Shown here: positions 55,002 through 63,905 of the stretch, piece after piece
Numbering within the stretch: the stretch's first letter is position 1
How the letters are laid out: each line of letters opens with the position of its first letter
Assembly: GCF_004340975.1 (NCBI RefSeq)
Contig: NZ_SLXA01000008.1
Coordinates: forward strand, 41,757 to 105,756
Source of the DNA: Frisingicoccus caecimuris
Lineage (GTDB): Bacteria > Bacillota > Clostridia > Lachnospirales > Lachnospiraceae
Direction of reading: 5' to 3'
DNA length: 64,000 nucleotides
The notes under the pieces: model-generated
Database searches by the model: none
Told to the model about the DNA's origin: nothing
What the model saw: the letters and a program-made list of their open reading frames with translations, nothing else
Made by a program: the position numbers and the translations under genes

Positions 55002-56000
55002 TTACCTTCTCTTCTTGATTTCTTCTGTCAGAATTGGAACAACTTCAAAAAGATCACCGACAATGCCATAATCAGCCACTTTAAAAATATTCGCTTCCGG
55101 GTCTTTATTGATCGCAATGATCACATCGGCAGAAGACATGCCCGCCACATGCTGAATTGCACCGGAAATTCCACAGGCAATATAAATCTTCGGTCCCACG
55201 GTTTTACCAGTCTGTCCGACCTGATAAGCATGATCGATCCATCCTGCATCAACCGCCGCACGCGATGCTGCAATACTTCCTCCCATCGCCAATGCCAACT
55301 CTTTTAAAACCCCATAGCCTTCCGGGCCGCCAACCCCTGCGCCTCCGGACACAAGTATTTCGGCTTCCTCAATATTCGGCACATCCGAACTCACGGTCGT
55401 AACGATATCGACGATCTTTGTACGAATCATCTCTAACGGTGTTGTAATATCCTCTTTAATAATATTTCCAACTCTGTGTTCATCCGGTTCCGCCTTTTTA
55501 AATACGCCAGGTCTCACCGTGCCAAGCTGTGGTCTATGTTCCGGACACAGAATATTTGCCATCAAATTGCCACCAAAAGCCGGTCGGGTCCAGACAATAT
55601 TTCCGTTATCCATTGCCAAAGACGTGCAGTCTGCCGTTAACCCGGTTTTCACTCTGGCAGCAAGACGCGGTCCCAAATCACGTCCACGGTTTGTTGCTCC
55701 AATAAATATCGCTGAAGGTTTATATTTTTCAGCCAATACATTTAATACATTCGTATATGCATCCGTTGAATAGGAAGCATATTCTTCACCTTCAACAACG
55801 ATTACTTCATCTGCTCCATATTTAATAGCCGTCTGGGCAAGAGCCTCTGTATCTTTACTATCGATAACAATAGCAACCAGCTTCTCATTGACACTGTCAG
55901 CCAACGCTCTTGTCGGATTTAAAAGCTCAAGCCCGACATTTGCCGCAACACCATTGGAAGATTCAATGTATACCCACAGATTCTTATACTCTTCAAACAT
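55002..56000 (-). CDS. etfA: Electron transfer flavoprotein alpha subunit
   Basis: A 332-residue EtfA. The C-terminal FAD-binding domain has VGQTGKTVGPKIYIACGISG and HVAGMSSADVIIAINKDPEA. It follows etfB by 11 bases. It forms with EtfB the electron carrier for the acyl-CoA dehydrogenase in the same operon, and could also supply FixC/FixX at 28 kb. Clostridial ETFs of this kind are often electron-bifurcating. Confidence 0.94.
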   Translation of the reverse strand: MFEEYKNLWVYIESSNGVAANVGLELLNPTRALADSVNEKLVAIVIDSKDTEALAQTAIKYGADEVIVVEGEEYASYSTDAYTNVLNVLAEKYKPSAIFIGATNRGRDLGPRLAARVKTGLTADCTSLAMDNGNIVWTRPAFGGNLMANILCPEHRPQLGTVRPGVFKKAEPDEHRVGNIIKEDITTPLEMIRTKIVDIVTTVSSDVPNIEEAEILVSGGAGVGGPEGYGVLKELALAMGGSIAASRAAVDAGWIDHAYQVGQTGKTVGPKIYIACGISGAIQHVAGMSSADVIIAINKDPEANIFKVADYGIVGDLFEVVPILTEEIKKRR

Positions 56001-56011
56001 TCTACAACCTC

Positions 56012-56800
56012 CTAGATTATGCTCTTTTCATCAAGGATAGAAATTAATTTGTCTACAGATTCTTTTGCGGTTTCCTCTTTAATAACAACACTGTCACCTT
56101 TCATTGGTGGTGTATATGTCTTTTTAACTTTTGTCGGAGAACCTTTCAGACCTGCACGAGACAAGTCAATGGTAATATCCTGTGATGTAATCACATCAAT
56201 TGGTTTACGGTTTGCAGCAATCTTTGCCTTAACAGAAGCCATGCGAGGTTCAAATTCTGTCTTAACAACGGTCAACAGAGCCGGAATCTGTGTTTCAACC
56301 ATTTCGTAGCCGGTTTCTGTTTCCTTCTTTACAATAACCTTGCCATCTTCAGTCACATCGGCATCCAAAGCATAAGTTACCTGTGGAATATCCAAATGTT
56401 CTGCGATCTCCGGCCCTACTTGAGCTGTATCTCCATCAATCGCCTGTTTGCCGCACATGATCAGGTCAAATTTCCCAAGAGAATGAATAGCAGATGCTAA
56501 AATGTAGCTTGTAGCTAAAGTATCTGAACCGCCAAAAGCACGATCTGACAAGAGATATGCCTTGTCTGCTCCGACAGAAAGACACTCTTTTAAAGCAGCT
56601 TTTGCCTGATCCGGACCCATACTCAGTACAGTAACTGTTCCACCATGTTTTTCTTTTAAACGCACTGCAACTTCCAGTGCATATGCGTCAAAAGGATTGA
56701 CAATACTCGGCACACCTTCACGAATCAGAGTATTCGTTTCATAATTAATTTTAATTTCAGTTGTATCTGGAACTTGCTTTACGCAAACCAAAATATCCAT
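56012..56800 (-). CDS. etfB: Electron transfer flavoprotein beta subunit
   Basis: A 262-residue EtfB, starting MDILVCVKQVPDTTEIKI. It contains TLIREGVPSIVNPFDAYALE and CGKQAIDGDTAQVGPEIAE, features of clostridial and FixA-like ETFs that are candidates for bifurcation. Partner of the adjacent EtfA, and 12 bases after the acyl-CoA dehydrogenase gene. Confidence 0.94.
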   Translation of the reverse strand: MDILVCVKQVPDTTEIKINYETNTLIREGVPSIVNPFDAYALEVAVRLKEKHGGTVTVLSMGPDQAKAALKECLSVGADKAYLLSDRAFGGSDTLATSYILASAIHSLGKFDLIMCGKQAIDGDTAQVGPEIAEHLDIPQVTYALDADVTEDGKVIVKKETETGYEMVETQIPALLTVVKTEFEPRMASVKAKIAANRKPIDVITSQDITIDLSRAGLKGSPTKVKKTYTPPMKGDSVVIKEETAKESVDKLISILDEKSII

Positions 56801-56812
56801 TAAATATACCTC

Positions 56813-57955
56813 CTATCGGCAAACATAACCGGAAATTACCATACGCTGGATTTCATTGGTTCCTTCGTAGATCTGCATAATCTTTGCATCTCTTAAAAGT
56901 TTTTCAACCGGATATTCTCTGGAATAGCCATAACCGCCTAAAATCTGGATAGCTTCCAGTGCACATTCTACTGAAGAATCACCACCATAGCATTTTGCAA
57001 TTGCTGCGGCTTCACCATACGGTTTTCCTGCATAATACTGGTTGAAGCAATTAATAACTGCCGCCCGTGTTGTTTCAAGTTTAATCTGCATATCGGCAAG
57101 CTTGAACGAGTTCACCTGGTGTTTAATGATCGGTTTGCCAAACGTTACTCTTTGTTTTGCATAAGCTACACATTCTTCAATACATCTGCGGATAATACCT
57201 GCTGCCATAGCACCGATAATCGGTCTTGCCAAATCAAGTGTTGACATAGCATAACCATATCCTTTGCCTTCTTTACCAATGAGATGATCGGCAGGTACAT
57301 GAACATCATCAAATACAACGTCGGCTGTGTTTGAAAGACGGATACCCATTTTATTCTCCTCTTTACCTACAGAAACGCCGGCTCTGTCTCGTTCTACGAT
57401 AAAAGCTGAGTATCCTTTTGCGCCCTTTGATTTATCTGTGATTGCAAAGACAACATAAATCTGAGCCGGACCCGCATTTGTAATAAAACATTTTCGTCCA
57501 TTGATGACATATTCATCACCGACTTTTTGGGCAACTGTTTTACCTGCACCTGCATCAGAACCAGCATCTGGTTCAGTTAAAGCAAATGCAGCGAAGCCAT
57601 TGCCTTTTCCACCACAAATATAGTCGGCAAAGTACTGTTTCTGCTCATCATTACCGAACATTAAAACCGTCTTTAACGCAAGACCATCCGCTGCAACACC
57701 GGTACAGAAACCAGCATCAATTCTTGCAAATTCTTCATAAACAGCACAGCATGTATAATAATCAAGTCCGCTTCCGCCAAACTGTTCTGGAATTTCAAGT
57801 GCATGGAAGCCTAAATCAAAAGCTTTCTGATATAAATCCATCGGGAATTCACCAGTTTCATCATACTGAGCACATACCGGTTTTACTTCTTTTTCTGCGA
57901 AATCTCTTGCAAGTTTTACGATATCCATTGATTCTTCATTTAAAATATATCCCAT
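56813..57955 (-). CDS. Acyl-CoA dehydrogenase
   Basis: A 380-residue flavoprotein with the normal three domains. It shows CFITNAGPAQIYVVFAIT, the FAD/ETF-contact block, and the catalytic-base glutamate motif QIYEGTNEIQRMVIS near the C-terminus. With EtfBA it can reduce crotonyl-CoA to butyryl-CoA or oxidise acyl-CoA. Short-chain specificity is inferred from context, not from residues. Confidence 0.94.
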   Translation of the reverse strand: MGYILNEESMDIVKLARDFAEKEVKPVCAQYDETGEFPMDLYQKAFDLGFHALEIPEQFGGSGLDYYTCCAVYEEFARIDAGFCTGVAADGLALKTVLMFGNDEQKQYFADYICGGKGNGFAAFALTEPDAGSDAGAGKTVAQKVGDEYVINGRKCFITNAGPAQIYVVFAITDKSKGAKGYSAFIVERDRAGVSVGKEENKMGIRLSNTADVVFDDVHVPADHLIGKEGKGYGYAMSTLDLARPIIGAMAAGIIRRCIEECVAYAKQRVTFGKPIIKHQVNSFKLADMQIKLETTRAAVINCFNQYYAGKPYGEAAAIAKCYGGDSSVECALEAIQILGGYGYSREYPVEKLLRDAKIMQIYEGTNEIQRMVISGYVCR

Positions 57956-57989
57956 AATAATATTCCTCCATTATTTTTTTGTTAATCTT

Positions 57990-58433
57990 TTATACAACAA
58001 ACATTATTGTCCATTCTTCGTCACCAACCACAACATCATTCTGGTTAACGACCTTAACACTCAATGTAACAATACCACGTTTTGGATTCTTTGTTGGTTT
58101 CTTGTCAATTGCTGTGACTTCCAGATGAATTGTATCACCGAAAAGCACTGGCGCCGGCCATTTTAAATTTGCACCCAAAAAGCCAACAACCACACCTTCG
58201 ATCATTCCAGAATGATCCATAAGACCTGTAGCAATAGAAAATGTTAAAGCACCATGAGCAATTCTCTCACCATATGGTGTATTTGCTTTTGCAAACTCAG
58301 CGTCTGTATGTAACTGATTATAATCTCCGGAAAGTCCGGCAAAACGTGTAACATCGGATTCAGTTACAGTCCGTCCGCTTGTTTTAAGTGTTTCACCAAT
58401 AATCCAATCATTATATCTCTTACCTCTGGCCAT
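57990..58433 (-). CDS. MaoC-like (R)-specific enoyl-CoA hydratase
   Basis: A 147-residue hotdog-fold dehydratase/hydratase with YNQLHTDAEFAKANTPYGERIAHGALT, carrying the Asp and His of the R-hydratase active site. It interconverts (R)-3-hydroxyacyl-CoA and enoyl-CoA. Together with the crotonase of the next gene it covers both stereoisomers of 3-hydroxyacyl-CoA. Confidence 0.92.
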   Translation of the reverse strand: MARGKRYNDWIIGETLKTSGRTVTESDVTRFAGLSGDYNQLHTDAEFAKANTPYGERIAHGALTFSIATGLMDHSGMIEGVVVGFLGANLKWPAPVLFGDTIHLEVTAIDKKPTKNPKRGIVTLSVKVVNQNDVVVGDEEWTIMFVV

Positions 58434-58451
58434 TACTTTCTCTCCCTTCTA

Positions 58452-59231
58452 CTATTTATTCTTAAATACCGGCGAACGCTTTTCTACGAAAGCGTGCATG
58501 CCTTCTTTTTGATCCTCTGTTGAAAATGCAAGGCAATCATTTGCTGCTTCAATCGACATGGCATCATCAATGTCTACCTGTCTGCCTCGATTAATCGTAT
58601 CCTTTGCAAGTCCAACTGCGATCGGAGCTTTACTTGCAATAACGTTTGCCATCGCCATTGCCGTATTTATCAACTCTTCCGGCTCAACGACCTGATTAAC
58701 AAGACCCATTTCTTTTGCTTCCTGACCATTGACCTGGCGTGTTGTAAAAATCAATTCTTTTGCAAGTCCGTCTCCGATCAAACGCGGCATTCTCTGTGTT
58801 CCGCCAAAGCCTGGGAAGATACCCAGACCAACTTCTGGAAGTCCAATTTTTGCCTTTGTGGAAGCAATACGAATATCGCAGGCCAGCGTCAGTTCACAAC
58901 CTCCGCCTAAAGCAAAACCATTAATCGCTGCAATAAACGGTTTACGTACTTTTTCAATACGACGATAGAGTCCCTGACCCTGTTCCATATAGCTCTGCGC
59001 CTGAATCGGGTTAAAATCCTTCATATAATCAATATCCGCACCAGCTGCAAAAGCTTTTCCTGCTCCAGTAATAACCGCCACTCTTACATCCTCATCTGCT
59101 GCTACCATTTCAACGGCGTCAGCTAATTCTGTTAAGAGCACATCATTAAGTGCATTCAGCGCTTTTGGACGATTTAAGGTAATAAGTGCAACATGTCCCT
59201 GTTTTTCATAAATCAAATTTTCATATACCAT
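58452..59231 (-). CDS. Enoyl-CoA hydratase (crotonase family)
   Basis: A 259-residue crotonase-fold enzyme that hydrates enoyl-CoA to (S)-3-hydroxyacyl-CoA. It has the oxyanion-hole segment AFAAGADIDYM, GFALGGGCELTLACD with a catalytic Glu, and GLPEVGLGIFPGFGGTQRMPRLIG with the second Glu. The ATG at 59231 is preferred over a GTG three codons earlier because GAGTGA lies six bases before it. Confidence 0.93.
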   Translation of the reverse strand: MVYENLIYEKQGHVALITLNRPKALNALNDVLLTELADAVEMVAADEDVRVAVITGAGKAFAAGADIDYMKDFNPIQAQSYMEQGQGLYRRIEKVRKPFIAAINGFALGGGCELTLACDIRIASTKAKIGLPEVGLGIFPGFGGTQRMPRLIGDGLAKELIFTTRQVNGQEAKEMGLVNQVVEPEELINTAMAMANVIASKAPIAVGLAKDTINRGRQVDIDDAMSIEAANDCLAFSTEDQKEGMHAFVEKRSPVFKNK

Positions 59232-59255
59232 ATGAATCACTCTTTTCTTTAATTT

Positions 59256-60554
59256 TTATCCCATAATGCTAAACATCGCGACAACAAGTGCCAGTTCAGC
59301 AGTGGTAATAACAACGGTAACGATAAATGCATCGAAATAGGATTCTTTATGGTTTGTCTCACAATACTGCAAACAAGTATTTACAAAACCATTATGCGGA
59401 AGGGAATCCAGAGCCGAACTGGAAACAGCTGCAATACGATGAATTGCTTCAGCGCTGACACCCATTGGTATAAACAGGTCAGCACACATCGGCACGGCAA
59501 TACCAAGGCCGCCGGAAGCTGATCCGGAAATACCTGCCAATGCTGCTACAGCAATTGCTACAGCAATGTAAGCATTTCCATTCTGAGCCATACCGGTCAA
59601 TGCTGCGGACAATGTTGCAAAAGCCGGTGTTGCCTGAACAACTGCGCCAAAGCCTACTGTAGCTGCTGTATTGGCAATTGAAGAAAGACCATTTGTTGCT
59701 CCTGCACTCATATCTTTCCAAAACTGTGCAAAGGTATGCGGCATCCATTTCCAGTAAATAACAATTCCTAAAAGAACACCAACAAACAAAGATACAACGA
59801 TCGGCCATCCGGTAACGTTAAGAATGATGATCAATAAAATCAACGGCAACAGAGAAATAAGGAAATTAGGAACTTCTCTGTTATCATCTTCTGATAAGCT
59901 TTCCTCACCAGGAAGAAGCACATAATGTTCGCCGTTTTTTCTGCATTTGTTAATACGCCACTGGATATAAATTGCACATAAAATTACGCAGAAAACAGAG
60001 CCAACCAAACCTGGAATTAAACCTGCCGACAATGTTGTTCCTAAATAACTTGTAGGAATAATATTCTGTGTAGACGGTGAAAACGGGCCCGTCATGGCAA
60101 ACGTACCGCAGCCGGCCAGGTAGCACATTGGGAACAGTCTTCTCGGAACATCCGCACGTTTAAACATACTCTTTCCTAATGGATACAGTGCGAAAAGTGC
60201 AACAAACAGATTGACTCCGCCATATCCAAGAACAGCAGCAGCAATGAAGATACCAAGTCCTACATATTTCTCTCCTAACTTATCAACAATTGTTTTGGCA
60301 ATACTGTCCGTTGCTCCACTGACTTCTGCCAGTTTTCCGAAAATAGCTCCTAATGTAAAAATCAGGAAATAATTCATAAAATAATTTGCAAAGCCTGTCA
60401 TATAGGCCTGTGTAATCCCCTCAACCACATTAACACCCTGTGATGCCAAAACAAAGATTGAGGCAATTGCCGTAGCAAAAAGGATCGGAACGCCCTTAAT
60501 AGCTAAAATGGTTAATATTACTAATCCTATAACCACTAAAATAATACCCAACAT
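59256..60554 (-). CDS. GntP-family permease
   Basis: A 432-residue membrane transporter of the gluconate:proton symporter family with 12 or so hydrophobic helices, including GGVNLFVALFALYPLG and SGSASGGLGIAVPMCADLF. GntP-type proteins carry gluconate-like or short-chain hydroxy acids, and similar permeases import 3-hydroxybutyrate in some bacteria. Its place after the CoA-transferase gene makes a hydroxy-acid such as 3-hydroxybutyrate or crotonate a likely substrate. Confidence 0.9.
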   Translation of the reverse strand: MLGIILVVIGLVILTILAIKGVPILFATAIASIFVLASQGVNVVEGITQAYMTGFANYFMNYFLIFTLGAIFGKLAEVSGATDSIAKTIVDKLGEKYVGLGIFIAAAVLGYGGVNLFVALFALYPLGKSMFKRADVPRRLFPMCYLAGCGTFAMTGPFSPSTQNIIPTSYLGTTLSAGLIPGLVGSVFCVILCAIYIQWRINKCRKNGEHYVLLPGEESLSEDDNREVPNFLISLLPLILLIIILNVTGWPIVVSLFVGVLLGIVIYWKWMPHTFAQFWKDMSAGATNGLSSIANTAATVGFGAVVQATPAFATLSAALTGMAQNGNAYIAVAIAVAALAGISGSASGGLGIAVPMCADLFIPMGVSAEAIHRIAAVSSSALDSLPHNGFVNTCLQYCETNHKESYFDAFIVTVVITTAELALVVAMFSIMG

Positions 60555-60576
60555 ACAATTTCTCCCTCCGAAAAAT

Positions 60577-62145
60577 TTACTTGTTTAACATAGTTTCCCT
60601 CAAATTAATCAGTTCATCTGTAAAAAGTCTTGTATCCATGACTTTCAATTCATCTTCTTTAATAATCGGAGCAAATTCCATTTGACCCAGAATATCCTTT
60701 TCAAGATCTACACCCGGTGCAATTTCGATCAACTGAAGGCCGCCTTTAACTAACTTAAATACAGCTCTCTCTGTGACATACAGCACGTTCTGTCCGGTTT
60801 CCGCTCCAAACTCACCACTGAAAGTAACCTGCTGTACTTTCTTGATAAATTTCTTGCTTCTTCCTTCCTGAACAATTATCAGTTTTCCGTCCTTAATTTC
60901 CTCTTTCAAACCGCCTGCTGTAAAGGTTCCACAGTAAACCAAATTTGGCGTAGTCTGGGAAATATTGATAAAACCACCGGCTCCAGTCACGCCAGTTCCG
61001 AATTTACTAACATTGACATTGCCAATTTCATCGGTTTCAGCAAGTCCAAGATAAGAAACATCGAGACCGCCGCCATTATAAAAATCAAACTGGATTTCCT
61101 GTTCAACAACTGCCCATGCGTTCTGAACAGCACCAAAAGCTTTGCCGCCTAAAGGTACGCCTGCTACTGCACCGCTCTCAGAAGTCATTGTGATCAAATC
61201 AGCACACCCTTCTTCTGCCGCAATATTGGCAATACCTTCCGGCACGCCAACGCCAAGATTAATAATGCTTCCCGGTTTTAATTCCATCGCCGCACGGCGG
61301 GAAATCACCTTTTTCGCATTAAATGGCAAGGATGCCACCGCTTCTGTCGGTACAAATGCATGGCCGGAAAGGCTTGGATCATATACATGTAAAGCCGTCT
61401 GCCGATGTGTTTCTTCTGGTGTCTGAGATACAACTACAGCATCCACAAAAATGCCAGGAATTGCGACCTTGTCTGTCATTAAACGATCACACGTATACTT
61501 AACTTCGACAATAACTTTACCACCGCAGGCTTTAGCTGCCATCGCAATAACACGCATATCTACCGGGAGAGCTTCTTCCTCAAATGAGATATTGCCTAAA
61601 CTGTCTGCCGTCGTTCCGCGAACAATTGCAACATCAATCTTTGGCGTTTTATACATCAGATATTCTTCACCGTCAATTTCAACAACTTTGACAATATCCT
61701 CTGTTGTGATATCATTCAATTTTCCGCCTTCGATACGTGGATCAATAAATGTCTTGAGACCAAGCTTTGTAATATGTCCAGGCATACCCCGAACCGCTTC
61801 ATGGAACATATCCACGATAACTCCCTGAGGCATATTCCATGCTTTAAACTTATTCTCACGGATCATTTTGCCAATCTGGTCACAGCTTCCAAAATGGCCG
61901 CCTATTAATGAGGCCAGTAACCCCTCATGCGCCATATGCTGCCAGCCATGTCCCGGTTCCCAGCATCCCTGCCCGGCAGCAAAAATACCATTCAGATTTT
62001 TTGGAGCTCCTGTCTCCAAAAAGCTTTTTTCAATGCCCGCAACAACTTCTTCCGGGAATCCTGCCATTGCGATGCCTGACGTAGCGATACAATCACCATC
62101 TTTGATCAGGCCAATGGCATCCTGCAGCGACATTAACTTACTCAT
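60577..62145 (-). CDS. Acyl-CoA:acetate/3-ketoacid (propionate-type) CoA-transferase
   Basis: A 522-residue class I CoA-transferase with alpha and beta parts fused. It has GIAMAGFPEEVVAGIEKSF near the start and, in the second half, GVGVPEGIANIAAEEG followed by MTSESGAVAGVPLGG containing the active-site Glu. It would activate an organic acid by taking CoA from acetyl-CoA or butyryl-CoA. It is first gene of the operon behind a sigma-54 type promoter. Confidence 0.92.
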   Translation of the reverse strand: MSKLMSLQDAIGLIKDGDCIATSGIAMAGFPEEVVAGIEKSFLETGAPKNLNGIFAAGQGCWEPGHGWQHMAHEGLLASLIGGHFGSCDQIGKMIRENKFKAWNMPQGVIVDMFHEAVRGMPGHITKLGLKTFIDPRIEGGKLNDITTEDIVKVVEIDGEEYLMYKTPKIDVAIVRGTTADSLGNISFEEEALPVDMRVIAMAAKACGGKVIVEVKYTCDRLMTDKVAIPGIFVDAVVVSQTPEETHRQTALHVYDPSLSGHAFVPTEAVASLPFNAKKVISRRAAMELKPGSIINLGVGVPEGIANIAAEEGCADLITMTSESGAVAGVPLGGKAFGAVQNAWAVVEQEIQFDFYNGGGLDVSYLGLAETDEIGNVNVSKFGTGVTGAGGFINISQTTPNLVYCGTFTAGGLKEEIKDGKLIIVQEGRSKKFIKKVQQVTFSGEFGAETGQNVLYVTERAVFKLVKGGLQLIEIAPGVDLEKDILGQMEFAPIIKEDELKVMDTRLFTDELINLRETMLNK

Positions 62146-62222
62146 ATAAATACCTCCTTAAAATATTTCAATACCGACTCACCTTTGATAAGTTATTGTC
62201 AATATTTTTAATTATTTAAGAA

Positions 62223-62236
62223 GCAATTTTTTAGCC
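62223..62236 (-). promoter_or_regulatory. Sigma-54 (-24/-12) promoter of the acyl-CoA operon
   Basis: On the minus strand the sequence is TTGGCTAAAAAATTGCTT, with GG (62236-62235) and GC (62224-62223) exactly ten bases apart and the flanking TTGCTT typical of -12 elements. It lies about 80 bases before the CoA-transferase ATG. A sigma-54 activator gene is divergent. The rest of 62146-62477 is AT-rich and holds no other recognised feature. Confidence 0.8.
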
Positions 62237-62477
62237 AAAAATCTATTCTTTCTTCTTGTTTTTTATTTCACATTAAAAAATTGTTTAAATTATCCAAATT
62301 CTTTTTTCTTTTTTGTGCATATTATTCTTTTTTTAGAACAGTCTTTAAAAAAATGGGGGTTTATGATATGATAATTAAAAGAGTTTTCAGACATTTTATG
62401 AAGTTTTTCTACTTTTATCGACTATTTTTTAACATTTTTTCTACAAATATAGAAATTGTGAGGTGAAATAAATAAAA

Positions 62478-63905
62478 ATGAGTAACACTATTTTCAACAG
62501 TATCTATTTTGAAGATATTCTTCATTATTACGAGGGCAGTATCATTATCTGTGACAATACCGGAAAACTACTTCTTTGTTCTGATGGAACCTGCAAACTT
62601 ACCGGCCTGTCCCGTGAAAAGCTGCTGAATACCACCATGCAACAACTCGTGGATAACGGAGTGTTCAGTAACAGCTCCTGCCTTGACTGTATCAAACAAG
62701 AATCTGAAAACATGTCCTATCTGATTCTCAATGGAGATCCAGAACAGGGAATTTATGCTTACTCGGTACCGATTTTTGATTCAAATCACAAATTAATCCG
62801 TACTATTACCTTCAGTCAATCCGAACGTTTTTCTATCCAATACAGAAATCGTGTAGATGAACTCTGCCGAAATATGCAGCAAACCTTCAACACTGTTTTA
62901 AACAGCAAAAAAAAGCACTCCTATATCGCGGAAAGCCCCTCCGTCAAAAGAGCTTTTGACTATGCAAAAAAAGTTGCCCAGACCGATGCCAGTATCACAA
63001 TATACGGGGAATCAGGCAGCGGCAAAGAAGTCCTTGCAAAATATATACATGAGAATAGTTTAAGAAAAAATGAAATTTTTGTTCCGGTCAACTGTGCGAC
63101 GATTCCAGAAGCTCTGATGGAATCTGAAATCTTCGGCTATGAAAAAGGCAGTTTTACCGGAGCAAACAAAAGTGGAAAATCTGGTTTATTTGAACTTGCC
63201 AATAATGGAACTCTTTTCCTGGATGAAATTGGAGAAATGCCTATAAATCTCCAGCCAAAACTTCTGCGTGTCCTTGAAACAGGAGAAATCCGAAAACTTG
63301 GCGGAACTACAACTAAAAAAATAAATGTCCGTATTATTTCCGCAACAAATCGAAACCTTCTTAATATGGTTAAAGAAGGGACTTTCCGTGAAGATTTGTA
63401 TTACCGGCTGAATATTATTCCTATCACTATGCCAGCCCTCCGCGAACGTATTGAAGACATCGAGCCGCTGATCAATTTTTTTCTGAATATTTATAACTAT
63501 AAATACCATAAATCCGTTACCATTGATCATTCCTACAAAAATGCCATGATAAACTACGCTTGGCCAGGCAACGTACGTGAATTAAAAAACGCGATTCAAC
63601 GTTATGTGATCACCGACGGAATGTCACAAGATTTGTTAGTGGGTCCATCCTTTACCCCTTCCCATGAAAAAACGATAAACTCCGAAACAGAGCATATCTT
63701 GAATGATTATATTTATGAAGCCCCAAATGTTTTCCGTCATTTCAAAGATTATAAATATAACTGTGAATATCAATACTTTTTTGAGCTTTTAAAACATACC
63801 AATGGAAATGTAGCAAAAATTGCGGCTCTTTCCGGCCTTCACATGTCCGGAATTTATAAACGATTGGATACCTTCAAATTAGACCCCAAAAAATTTCAAA
63901 AATAA
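62478..63905 (+). CDS. Sigma-54-dependent transcriptional activator
   Basis: A 475-residue activator. A PAS-like sensory domain (residues ~5-130) precedes an AAA+ domain with Walker A GESGSGKEVLAKYI near residue 175, GSFTGANKSG (the GAFTGA loop that contacts sigma-54) and LFLDEIGEMP (Walker B), then a C-terminal Fis-type helix-turn-helix (NVAKIAALSGLHMSGIYKRL). It is divergent from the acyl-CoA operon with its sigma-54 promoter and very likely activates it on sensing an acid or redox cue. Confidence 0.94.
   Translation: MSNTIFNSIYFEDILHYYEGSIIICDNTGKLLLCSDGTCKLTGLSREKLLNTTMQQLVDNGVFSNSSCLDCIKQESENMSYLILNGDPEQGIYAYSVPIFDSNHKLIRTITFSQSERFSIQYRNRVDELCRNMQQTFNTVLNSKKKHSYIAESPSVKRAFDYAKKVAQTDASITIYGESGSGKEVLAKYIHENSLRKNEIFVPVNCATIPEALMESEIFGYEKGSFTGANKSGKSGLFELANNGTLFLDEIGEMPINLQPKLLRVLETGEIRKLGGTTTKKINVRIISATNRNLLNMVKEGTFREDLYYRLNIIPITMPALRERIEDIEPLINFFLNIYNYKYHKSVTIDHSYKNAMINYAWPGNVRELKNAIQRYVITDGMSQDLLVGPSFTPSHEKTINSETEHILNDYIYEAPNVFRHFKDYKYNCEYQYFFELLKHTNGNVAKIAALSGLHMSGIYKRLDTFKLDPKKFQK

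Noticed and set aside
55002..58433. Classical butyrate-forming bcd-etf cluster
   Set aside because: Thiolase, 3-hydroxybutyryl-CoA dehydrogenase and butyryl-CoA:acetate transfer gene order are missing; the permease, MaoC and sigma-54 control point to a catabolic operon.
62281..62466. Plus-strand frame of 61 codons before the sigma-54 activator gene
   Set aside because: Extremely Phe/Lys/Tyr-rich translation of AT-rich DNA with a non-ATG start and no ribosome binding site; better read as the control region.
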